This document shows positions 56,915-64,000 of a stretch of 64,000 nucleotides of DNA, piece by piece (position 1 is the stretch's first letter; every line of letters starts with the position of its first letter). The notes beneath the pieces were generated by a model. The model was not told where the DNA came from. It saw nothing but the letters and a program-made list of their open reading frames with translations, and ran no database searches. The translations under genes were made by a program, and so were the position numbers. The DNA lies in assembly GCA_910578555.1 (NCBI GenBank), contig CAJTPS010000002.1, positions 215,802 through 279,801 on the forward strand, written 5' to 3'. The DNA is from an uncultured Lachnospiraceae bacterium. Lineage in GTDB: Bacteria > Bacillota > Clostridia > Lachnospirales > Lachnospiraceae.

Positions 56915-58423
56915 TTAAATGTTCCAAGTGATTTCAATGTTTCCGTCTGCAATGCGAATAACTTTGATAAGCGTATCAACTACCGCCTGTCTGTCCTGGA
57001 AAGAAAGCGTTTCCCATGTTTTCACATGATTGGTGATCTGTTTCAATCTGCCCTCTGTGTCTGTGACATTTGCCGTAATGATTTCTTCCTGCAAGGCTTT
57101 TCGTTCTGCGTCCAGTTCTGATACTTTTTCATCTATGTATTTCATCAGAACACCGCTTGCCCCGGACACTTTGGAGAGAAGTTCTTCGATTTCTTCCTCA
57201 ATCTGTGTCAGACGGATTTTTTTCGTCATATACTTTTGTTCTTCTCCTGTTTCAGATAGACAGGAGAGGTTTTGAAACTCCGACAGTCTTTCTTTAATTG
57301 CGATAAGCATATATTCTTCCAAAACGTCTGCATAAACCGTACAGCCCGCCCCTGCGCAGTTGCTTCCACGGCTTCCCGACTGGCTGCAAACAAAATAACG
57401 TCCCCACTTTGTTTTCGCTTTACGGATTGTCAGCGCATAACCGCATTTGCCACATTTAACTTTGCCAACAAGCCATGAATTTTTCGACTTGCAGGTCTTT
57501 GTGGACTGCCGGTTGTTAAGACACCGTATGCGGCAGGCTAACCACGTCTTTGAGGGGATAAAACCCTTATGCGGTGCAAGCACGATTTCTTTGTCGGATA
57601 AGTCGCTCTGCTTTCTTGAAGTGGAAACCGTACCTTTGTAGAGATAGCAGGCATTGTAACCCGTAAAATCACTTGCCGGATTATAGATGTTTGCACCTTG
57701 ACTTTGGAAAAACTGATACACGTCAATATCGGCTTGCACATACACGGGATTGCGGAGCATTTCACTGATACGGGCGGTATTCCAGTTTGCGCCGCGCAGA
57801 TTTTTAATCTGATGTTCATTTAAGTACCGCACAATATCCCCAAGGGAATTGTCCGTGTCCGCATACATGGAGTAAATCAGCTTTAACTGTTCGCTTTCTT
57901 CCGAGACTTCCTCATACATGGAAGTGCGGATATTGTCAATGACCGTGTTTGTCAGACGGTAGCCGTAGGGGATACGTCCGCCCATGTAGAAGCCGCGCTT
58001 ACACCTTGCATAATAAGCGTCCGTTACCCGCTTTTGTATAGTTTCCCGTTCCAGTTGGGCGAACACGATACAGATATTTAACATAGCCCTGCCGATCGGC
58101 GTGGACGTGTCAAATTTTTCCGTGGAAGAAACAAACTCCACATGGCATTTCTGAAATATCTCCATCATGTTTGCAAAATCTAGAATGGAACGGCTGATAC
58201 GGTCGAGTTTGTAGACGATAACACGTTTAATTTTTCCTGCACGAATATCATTCATCATATTTTCAAAGCCGGGACGGTTGGTGTCCTTGCCCGAAAAACC
58301 TTTGTCTGTGTATTCCATGCAAGTTTCTCCGTGGGTTTCGTATCTGCAATATTCAAGCTGGCTTTCTACGGATATGCTGTCCTTTTTTTCGATTGACTGT
58401 CTTGCATATAATGCAGCGTACAT
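56915..58423 (-). CDS. Large serine recombinase
   Basis: 502 residues, start after AGGAGG. Resolvase domain 1-150 with nucleophile Ser in ALYARQSIEKKDS and RVIVYKLDRISR, Recombinase domain (160-270, PYGYRL), zinc-ribbon (CGKCGYALTIR...CAGAGC) and a C-terminal coiled coil. Typical size and order for integrases of Firmicute mobile elements. Its 3' end is 27 bp from the left junction. Confidence 0.95.
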   Translation of the reverse strand: MYAALYARQSIEKKDSISVESQLEYCRYETHGETCMEYTDKGFSGKDTNRPGFENMMNDIRAGKIKRVIVYKLDRISRSILDFANMMEIFQKCHVEFVSSTEKFDTSTPIGRAMLNICIVFAQLERETIQKRVTDAYYARCKRGFYMGGRIPYGYRLTNTVIDNIRTSMYEEVSEESEQLKLIYSMYADTDNSLGDIVRYLNEHQIKNLRGANWNTARISEMLRNPVYVQADIDVYQFFQSQGANIYNPASDFTGYNACYLYKGTVSTSRKQSDLSDKEIVLAPHKGFIPSKTWLACRIRCLNNRQSTKTCKSKNSWLVGKVKCGKCGYALTIRKAKTKWGRYFVCSQSGSRGSNCAGAGCTVYADVLEEYMLIAIKERLSEFQNLSCLSETGEEQKYMTKKIRLTQIEEEIEELLSKVSGASGVLMKYIDEKVSELDAERKALQEEIITANVTDTEGRLKQITNHVKTWETLSFQDRQAVVDTLIKVIRIADGNIEITWNI

Positions 58424-58458
58424 TTTATCTACCTCCTAAAATGTCAGACGCAATACCC

Positions 58459-58487
58459 AATGTCAAATTCCATAGGAATTTGACATT
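58459..58487. repeat. Perfect 13-bp inverted repeat upstream of the recombinase
   Basis: AATGTCAAATTCC-ATA-GGAATTTGACATT, ending 36 bp before the start codon. Could be an operator or a promoter-proximal hairpin controlling the recombinase. Confidence 0.65.
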
Positions 58488-58527
58488 AAACAGATCATAT
58501 CGTTTCATGAAATGTTTTGTAAGGGAC

Positions 58528-58707
58528 TTACGCATATTTTTTGAAAATCTGATAGAGCCGCGCTCCGATTTCCTGTCGTGTTTCCTGCTCTGATTTTTTC
58601 TGAAAGGCGGGGTAGATGTTGGTAACGGTCAGCCTCATTTTATCTATGGAAAGACTTTCCATGCGTATTTGGGGATCGGGTGTAGGAGAGTTATTAGTTC
58701 TTGGCAT
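58528..58707 (-). CDS. TnpW-like transposon protein
   Basis: 59 residues. A polar N-terminus, then IRMESLSIDKMRLTVTNIYP and a basic helix. It resembles the short TnpW-type proteins encoded beside recombinases of Tn4451/Tn1549-like elements (recalled). Weak ribosome site GGGGAAAG. Confidence 0.6.
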   Translation of the reverse strand: MPRTNNSPTPDPQIRMESLSIDKMRLTVTNIYPAFQKKSEQETRQEIGARLYQIFKKYA

Positions 58708-58975
58708 AAACTTTCCCCTTTGACGGTTTCCCTAAATTTTATGAGAAGCGGCAAGTACACTATACGGGAATAGCGAAAACTCCCCCTCTACTACTTGCTA
58801 CGCATGGGAGGTAAAAAATGGAAAAGTTTTTGGAAAATTTTATAAAAAGTTTAGAATAGCGGAATAGCAAGCATAGGGATTGAGTACCCAATCCCGAAAA
58901 TTTTATATCCTTTTAAGAAGTGACGGCGTCCACAAGGGCAGAAAAAGACACCGGGGAATGACAATGTATCAATCA

Positions 58976-59113
58976 TCATTCCCCGTCTTGAAATACCCGG
59001 CGTTGATTCTGCCTTATTTCCAGTCCCGAAAATGATAACATGGAAGCGGGCGTAATCTCCATAGGTTCAATTTGTATATAATCAGATATTGCCGTTATGA
59101 TTTTGTCAATCAT
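58976..59113 (-). CDS. Possible small protein (45 aa)
   Basis: MIDKIITAISDYIQIEPMEI, then polar. No good ribosome site. Its stop lies inside a GGGGAATGA/TCATTCCCC inverted repeat (58953-58984). The remainder of 58708-59189 has no other supported gene. Confidence 0.3.
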   Translation of the reverse strand: MIDKIITAISDYIQIEPMEITPASMLSFSGLEIRQNQRRVFQDGE

Positions 59114-59189
59114 TTTTTTCTTCTTGTTCGTTAAGTGTCAGTAGTAACAATTTTCCCACGCTACCACCTCCCGGTATGCGGTTGTCTTT

Positions 59190-60521
59190 CTAATTATATT
59201 TTATTGTTCTGTGATAAATAAAAAATGAAATAATTGCGGTAATAAATTCAGCCACCCAAAAAGCATTCCATACGCCGACTGCGCCAAAAAATTTGCTAAA
59301 CAAAAATGCGGACGGAATGATAATGATAATATAACGGCATAGAGAAATAATTAATGACGGCATACCCTTTCCTAATCCCTCTAACGCACCTGATGAAGTT
59401 ACAGAAACAGCTGAAACAAGAAAGCCTGCGCTAATAACACGGAGTGCAATTTCCCCAGTATGAATTGTTTCCGGCACATGAGTAAACAGTTTTATCAGTT
59501 GACCGGGAATGAGCAAACAAATAATAGTGCCTAAAACCATAATTACGCTACTCATGCAAAGAACAATATTATAAATTTCCTTAACACGCTTTTGTTCACC
59601 AGCTCCATAATTATAACCAATTAAAGGGCGCATTCCTTGAATGATACCATTGGCAGGAAGATATAGGAAAGTCTGCAACTTATAATAAATTCCTAAAACT
59701 AAAATATATACCTCTGAATATGAGGACAGAATGGAATTTAGTGCTGAAATTAAAACAGACGGCAAAGCCATATTTAAAGTTGCGGGTATACCAACAAAAT
59801 ACAGTTTGAAAGCTGTTTTTTTATCAAAAGTAAGAAATTGTCTGCTAATGCGAATACGAATAGGGCGCACAAAGTAGATAACTAAATAGATAGCAAGCGT
59901 TATTGTCTGTCCAATGCCGGTTGCCAATGCTGCTCCCTCTATTCCCATTGCAGGGAAAAAACCAATCCCAAAAATAAGCACTGGGTCTAAGATAATATTT
60001 GCGATACACCCACACATCATACTTATCATAGTTACTTTCATATTACCTACGGCTTGGAATATTTTTTCAAATGTTCCGCCTAAAATAATGATAAAAGTAA
60101 AAGAAAAGGCTATAACAGAATATCGAATACCGAAATCAATAACGGGTTCTGATGATGTAAATACTCTTAAAAAAGTTGGAATAATAGAAATTACACAAAC
60201 GGTAATAACTATACTATGTATAACAGCAAATACCATGCCTTGTGTAGCTGCCATATTTGCCCTTGAATATTCTTCTGTACCCAAATAAAAAGCTATTGCT
60301 GCGTTAATTCCTATGGCAAAGCCAATCGCAACAGCATTGATAAAATTCTGAACAGGAAAGACTAATGACAATGCCGTCATAGCGTCCTCACTAATTTGGG
60401 CTACAAAAAAGCTGTCTACAATGTTATATAAAGAGTTTACCAGCATTGAGAGTACCATAGGAAGTGACATTGATAAAATTAACGGCAATACAGGTTTTTC
60501 TTTCATAAATTTTTCGTCCAT
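59190..60521 (-). CDS. MATE-family multidrug exporter
   Basis: 443 residues, 12 predicted spans. LPLILSMSLPMVLSMLVNSL, NIVDSFFVAQISEDAMTALS and a second-half PANGIIQGMRPLIGYNYGAG are standard MATE (NorM/DinF-like) markers. It is lower in GC than its flanks. Cargo gene of the element; would export cationic compounds using a Na+ or H+ gradient. Confidence 0.9.
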   Translation of the reverse strand: MDEKFMKEKPVLPLILSMSLPMVLSMLVNSLYNIVDSFFVAQISEDAMTALSLVFPVQNFINAVAIGFAIGINAAIAFYLGTEEYSRANMAATQGMVFAVIHSIVITVCVISIIPTFLRVFTSSEPVIDFGIRYSVIAFSFTFIIILGGTFEKIFQAVGNMKVTMISMMCGCIANIILDPVLIFGIGFFPAMGIEGAALATGIGQTITLAIYLVIYFVRPIRIRISRQFLTFDKKTAFKLYFVGIPATLNMALPSVLISALNSILSSYSEVYILVLGIYYKLQTFLYLPANGIIQGMRPLIGYNYGAGEQKRVKEIYNIVLCMSSVIMVLGTIICLLIPGQLIKLFTHVPETIHTGEIALRVISAGFLVSAVSVTSSGALEGLGKGMPSLIISLCRYIIIIIPSAFLFSKFFGAVGVWNAFWVAEFITAIISFFIYHRTIKYN

Positions 60522-60772
60522 TTTAATTCCCCCTTAATTTGCGAACATAAAAACGTGTACTTATTTGTTTGTCATAAAGCAAATAGGATTTTTTGTAAAA
60601 CTAAAAGACTTAAAAATCGTAGCAGATTGAATTATCTAATGATTTGCTGATAGCCTCTTTTTTCGGTCTTCCGCCTATACAGTTTGCCTTAAAAGATTTA
60701 CTACCTCTTTTGGGGACATATTTTCACCCCCCCCTGTTTTAATTGTAATAGATGTATCTTCCTTGTACATTT

Positions 60773-61096
60773 TTATTTACCTTCAACTATATCTTTATTA
60801 TTATTTTGAAACCTCAATCTCATAAATAGAAGAGTAAACGTTTTATTTGATTCCTCTTGTTCACGTTTTCCAAGATGTCCCGCAATTAGGACATTTATAC
60901 CAACTCCAATCAAAATAGATACCGCATTCATTAATGTTGTGATTGGAAAAGACAGAGAAACAGCCGTTAATGCGTTCTCGCTTAACCGGGCGACAAAAGC
61001 ACTGTCTAATAAATTGTATGAATATTGAAGAAACATGGAAAATAGTGGCGGTAATGACATTTCAAAAATCAGCTTTCCAACTGGCATAACTGCCAT
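60773..61096 (-). pseudogene. Truncated MATE exporter, first about 85 codons
   Basis: PVGKLIFEMSLPPLFSMFLQ, YNLLDSAFVARLSENALTAVS, then off-family residues and a stop after 107 codons, versus about 440 expected. A different MATE gene from the intact one. The 250-bp gap between the two carries a possible scrap (ANCIGGRPKKEAIS), otherwise nothing. Confidence 0.7.
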
Positions 61097-61130
61097 TTGA
61101 TAAACATTTTCCGAAATATAACAACAAAAA

Positions 61131-61163
61131 GCCACACAGTTATCAAACTGATAACTGTGTGGC
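61131..61163 (-). terminator. Strong intrinsic terminator (minus strand)
   Basis: GCCACACAGTTATC / GATAACTGTGTGGC, a 14-bp perfect stem, 5-nt loop; read leftward it is followed by TTTTTG. It separates the cotJC/RepA transcript from the MATE genes. Confidence 0.8.
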
Positions 61164-61273
61164 AAAAAGATGACATATCAATCCGGAAAAGTCCACTCAA
61201 AATTTTACAAGAAAAATTATAAGGAAATTTTTTTTGCTTGTCAATAGTTTTTAGAAATGTTAAGTTCTATATT

Positions 61274-61443
61274 TTATTGCGTTGGTTTTCCCCGCATTGG
61301 AAAATCCAATGTTGGATTTTCCGGTGTAGGGTTTTCCACGATTGGATTATTGCCATAGCTGTCATTCAGCTTTGAGGCCGTGTGGGTATGCGTCTTAGTG
61401 ATTGTATTTTGTGTGGTTTCATTTACTGCAATCTTCCCGGTTT
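61274..61443 (-). pseudogene. RepA-like replication initiator remnant
   Basis: The minus strand encodes NNPIVENPTPENPTLDFPMR and GKPTQ. This Pro/Asn-rich ENPTxENP linker is typical of RepA-type initiators (DUF6017-like) of Firmicute conjugative elements. No replication domain remains. It abuts the right junction with cotJC and gives it its foreign last residues. Confidence 0.55.
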
Positions 61444-61970
61444 GCTTCTCCAAACCTCTGGAAGTGCACGACTTCCCTCGCACGCAGGAATTTGATGGGC
61501 TCGCAGACTTCCTGATCGTGAACGAGTCTCAGGATATTGTCGTAGGTGGTTCTTGCTTTCTGTTCTGCGGCCATATCCTCTGTCAAATCGGTAATGATAT
61601 CGCCCTTGGACTGGAACTCACAGGCATTGAACGGAACGCCGCCAGCCGCCTGCGGCCAGATACCAAGCGTGTGGTCGGTATAATAGTTGGCAAAGCCGGA
61701 TTCCTCGATTTCTTCCATGGAGAGATTTTTCGTCAGCTGGTGAACGATCGCTGCCACCATCTCTAGGTGAGCCAGTTCTTCGGTGCCGATATCCGTCAGA
61801 ATCGCCGCCACTTCTCTGTAAGGGCAGGCATAGCGCTGTGACAGATAACGCATGGAAGCGCCCATTTCGCCGTCGGGTCCGCCGTACTGGCTGATGATGG
61901 CCTGCGCCAGCATTGCGTTGGGCTGCGTGATGTTTACGGGGTATTCAAGTCTTCTTTCATAATTCCACAT
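61419..61970 (-). CDS. cotJC: CotJC spore-coat protein, C-terminus replaced by element DNA
   Basis: 183 residues, ATG after GGAGG. Manganese-catalase-like fold: MWNYERRLEYPVNITQPNAM, GTEELAHLEMVAAIVHQL (metal ligands Glu, His, Glu), FQSKGDIITDLTEDMAAEQK, EVVHFQRFGEA. After FGEA it reads seven foreign residues (NREDCSK) instead of the normal about 24. In B. subtilis CotJC is an inner-coat protein of the mother cell. The catalytic core looks intact, so function is uncertain rather than lost. Confidence 0.88.
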   Translation of the reverse strand: MWNYERRLEYPVNITQPNAMLAQAIISQYGGPDGEMGASMRYLSQRYACPYREVAAILTDIGTEELAHLEMVAAIVHQLTKNLSMEEIEESGFANYYTDHTLGIWPQAAGGVPFNACEFQSKGDIITDLTEDMAAEQKARTTYDNILRLVHDQEVCEPIKFLRAREVVHFQRFGEANREDCSK

Positions 61971-62245
61971 TAAGCACAACCTCCTTCCCAGGGCATAGGC
62001 AGTGTCGCCCAATCCCAGCCGCCGCAGTTAGAGGTGTCGGCAAGCGCCAGTGTCAGGGGACCAAATTTTTCAGAATATTCTTTTTTCGCCTGATTGCTCA
62101 TACGATTATAGTGGTTGAAATATTCCATGGCGTTTCTGTCGGTGGGGTGAGTGTCCAGATACAGTGACATTTCGATGGCTACGAAGTCCAGTACAGCGAC
62201 GTCATGGAGCAGCTTTTCCTGTTCGTTTGCAAAATGCATGTTCAT
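61970..62245 (-). CDS. cotJB: CotJB spore-coat protein
   Basis: 91 residues. VAVLDFVAIEMSLYLDTHPT, YFNHYNRMSNQAKKEYSEKFGPL and WDWATLPMPWEGGCA are CotJB signatures. Overlaps both neighbours by 1-4 nt, so cotJA-JB-JC is translated as a unit. Confidence 0.93.
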   Translation of the reverse strand: MNMHFANEQEKLLHDVAVLDFVAIEMSLYLDTHPTDRNAMEYFNHYNRMSNQAKKEYSEKFGPLTLALADTSNCGGWDWATLPMPWEGGCA

Positions 62246-62415
62246 TTCTTACAACATCTCCTTCCTGTAAACGGTTTGTCGAGTTCCGGAAAAACGGTTC
62301 CGGCCTCAAGGGCTTCATCGAGATTATCGTAGATTCCGTTGAAATGCTGCCACGGAACATATGCCATAGCGAGAGGAAACTTGTCAAAGTTTTCCCTGTA
62401 CATATAATCCTTCAT
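62242..62415 (-). CDS. cotJA: CotJA spore-coat protein
   Basis: 57 residues. FPLAMAYVPWQHFNGIYDNL and a CCKK end match CotJA, the small first member of the cotJ operon. AAAGGA site upstream. Confidence 0.88.
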   Translation of the reverse strand: MKDYMYRENFDKFPLAMAYVPWQHFNGIYDNLDEALEAGTVFPELDKPFTGRRCCKK

Positions 62416-62445
62416 AATGATTCCTTTCTAAATTTTCATGTGTTT

Positions 62446-62478
62446 TTAGTAATATCATATGATATAATTGTGGCGGTG
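62446..62478 (-). promoter_or_regulatory. Possible mother-cell (SigE-type) promoter of cotJ
   Basis: On the minus strand CATATGATA lies about 40 nt before cotJA and loosely fits a SigE -10; the -35 is not clear. Operon identity makes SigE control likely in general (known for cotJ in Bacillus), but the site itself is weak. Confidence 0.3.
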
Positions 62479-62659
62479 TGTTTGCACTTGAGCAATTTCA
62501 GCCCAAAGCACCGGATATGAAACAAACTGCAAAAAGGCATGGTTTCCGGGTTGCATCTGATATGTAATTAAGATTGTTATGCGAAGGAAAGTAATGTTAT
62601 GATGCCGGATGTACAAAACGGAAAAATGAGTTCAGGCAATTAAAGAAGGAGAATAATTT

Positions 62660-63964
62660 ATGGCAGGAAATATAACTCTTATAGTTGGCATAGTATTTTG
62701 GGGATATGCCTTGACAAGAATATTAAAAATAAAGGAAGGATTTGGCCCTGTTCTGAGTGTTGCAGTCAGCATGGCTGTATTGGAGATAGCTGGGGCGTTT
62801 GGAGTACTATGGACAGTTGCAAAAGCGTACTGCATTGCTGTCTGTATTTTTTCTGCGGCATATATTGTCAGGACAAAGGACAAAGCGGCTGTAAAAGCTT
62901 ACTTTTTGAATCCCTCCATTATTGGATTTTCGGCTGCGGTTTTGTTTTATATGATTTTATCTTCCGGGAAAGTGCTTTTTTATACGGAACTGGATTCCTT
63001 TTTACATTGGGGAATGTTTTCCAAAACTGTATTTTATGATCACAATTTGGATGTCTGGAATAGCAGCTTATGCGTAAACCACAGGGTTTATCCGCATGGT
63101 ATGGCGTCATGGTATGCTTTATTTGCTTTAGGCAAGAATACGTATTCGGAACGGGATGTTATATTGAGTATCAATGTACTTTTATTTGCCTCCTGTTGTC
63201 CGATTGTCGATATTGCTGCATGCAGGATCAGACAATTATTTTCAGATAAAAAGATCATTTCACTGGTCGTATATCTTGTATCAGGAATGAGTGTTGCATG
63301 CTTTTTATGGATTTGGCGGTTTGGGGAAGTACGGCCGTATATATCTGGTTATATGGATGTACCACTTGGTGCCGCTTTTATGGCAGCTCTTTGCCTGGCG
63401 ATAGCAGAAAGGGGGGATGGCTGCTACAACAAAGCACTTGGCGTTTCTCTGATATCGGCTATGTTGATCATGATAAAACCGAGCGGTATCATTTTTGTCG
63501 GTGTTGTCTGCCTGGTTTACCTGTTGAATGAGTACATAAGTCAGGATTTTCATATGACGTTTCATGAAGTCAGAAAATTATTTGGTATAGGAATGCTGTC
63601 TGTCTGTATTCCAATGATGGAATTGGGCATATGGAATACTATGATGAAATATCTGAACATAACAGGCGGGGATCAATTCAGGCTGAAATCATTTCTGCTC
63701 AGCACTGTGGTTACAAAATATAAGTCGGACCCTGCATATGTGGAGTTATTTCAGATCGTAATACGGAATTTTTTTGTCGCTTTTTTTACAAGAGAAGTGA
63801 CACTTCACATGAGTGCCTTTTTCTGGATGATACTATGTATTGCAATAGCTGTATTTACGATCATATCTCTGAAAGACCGACGTGAAAAAAAGAAAGTGCT
63901 ATGCGTAAATATTTGTATGCTGGTAATGTTCTGTCTTTATAATTTACTCAAACTTCGCACATAG
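62660..63964 (+). CDS. Polytopic membrane protein, possible GT-C glycosyltransferase
   Basis: 434 residues, AAGGAG site, about 11 hydrophobic spans. TELDSFLHWGMFSKTVFYDH, with an early extracytoplasmic Asp, and NHRVYPHGMASWYALFAL resemble ArnT/PMT-like GT-C enzymes, which transfer sugars from lipid-linked donors. Divergent from cotJ. The assignment rests on these two segments only. The last 36 bases of the window hold nothing. Confidence 0.5.
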   Translation: MAGNITLIVGIVFWGYALTRILKIKEGFGPVLSVAVSMAVLEIAGAFGVLWTVAKAYCIAVCIFSAAYIVRTKDKAAVKAYFLNPSIIGFSAAVLFYMILSSGKVLFYTELDSFLHWGMFSKTVFYDHNLDVWNSSLCVNHRVYPHGMASWYALFALGKNTYSERDVILSINVLLFASCCPIVDIAACRIRQLFSDKKIISLVVYLVSGMSVACFLWIWRFGEVRPYISGYMDVPLGAAFMAALCLAIAERGDGCYNKALGVSLISAMLIMIKPSGIIFVGVVCLVYLLNEYISQDFHMTFHEVRKLFGIGMLSVCIPMMELGIWNTMMKYLNITGGDQFRLKSFLLSTVVTKYKSDPAYVELFQIVIRNFFVAFFTREVTLHMSAFFWMILCIAIAVFTIISLKDRREKKKVLCVNICMLVMFCLYNLLKLRT

Positions 63965-64000
63965 ATTTTAGCTATGCACCTTGAAAATTCAATATCTGGC

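Larger units (their letters stand above)
56884..61448. mobile_element. 4.56-kb serine-recombinase element inside cotJC
   Basis: Bounded by GCTTC at both ends, each inside FGEA codons of cotJC. It carries a large serine recombinase adjacent to the left end, as usual for such integrases, a TnpW-like protein, a MATE exporter, a truncated MATE gene and a RepA-like remnant at the right end. No relaxase or mobilisation gene is visible, so it is probably a decayed mobilisable element. Confidence 0.8.

Noticed and set aside
59914..60288. Plus-strand ORF opposite the MATE gene
   Set aside because: Shadow of a membrane-protein frame; no ribosome site.

Overview
The window looks like a low-GC, endospore-forming Firmicute, most likely Lachnospiraceae or a close Clostridial relative. 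The evidence is strong AGGAGG ribosome sites, frequent TTG/GTG starts, a GerA-type germination protein fragment, a cotJABC spore-coat operon and ECF sigma/EAL/Ser-Thr kinase genes typical of that family. No taxon can be fixed without a database search.

Region 1 (1 to about 39,040) is the right part of a large temperate prophage whose structural genes lie left of the window. It starts with the end of an M15 peptidase lysin. A divergent CI/Cro-like switch with palindromic operators follows, then a MazF/Bro-N/ORF6C antirepressor fusion. The long rightward early region holds a tandem-OB protein, a Spo0A-C-like protein, a sporulation-type sigma factor, an SbcC-like ATPase with a RecT-like annealing protein, a nicotinamidase-like hydrolase, ThyX, a VWA/PP2C/kinase set resembling a TerY-P triad, a methyltransferase-like protein, MazG, SSB, two further DNA methyltransferases, radical SAM proteins, replication initiation and helicase-loader genes, and several HNH, AP2 and GIY-YIG endonucleases. 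It ends with excisionase and tyrosine integrase. A second divergent switch, with a ribbon-helix-helix repressor, sits near 22 kb. Immediately right of the integrase is the 3' end of a GerA-family germination gene, so the prophage appears to be inserted in that gene.

Region 2 (about 39.3 to 56.5 kb) is ordinary chromosome: an SGNH esterase, a beta-glucosidase fused in frame to mannose-6-phosphate isomerase, two EAL-domain proteins, an XRE regulator, a TPR-like membrane protein, a Ser/Thr kinase, an ECF sigma factor with a partner membrane protein, lipoproteins and an MBL hydrolase.

Region 3 (about 54.7 to 62.4 kb) is a spore-coat locus broken by mobile DNA. A 4.56-kb element with a large serine recombinase, a TnpW-like protein, a MATE exporter, a MATE fragment and a RepA-like remnant lies inside cotJC. 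The missing cotJC 3' end sits at its far side, and joining the two halves at a shared GCTTC restores a full reading frame. Two further cotJC scraps and a recombinase scrap lie further left. A glycosyltransferase-like membrane protein follows the cotJ operon.

The strongest themes are two different mobile elements in two different sporulation or germination genes, a prophage carrying sporulation-type regulators and a phosphorylation triad, a paired structured-RNA element, and a compact promoter-hairpin-terminator unit that looks like a small RNA.
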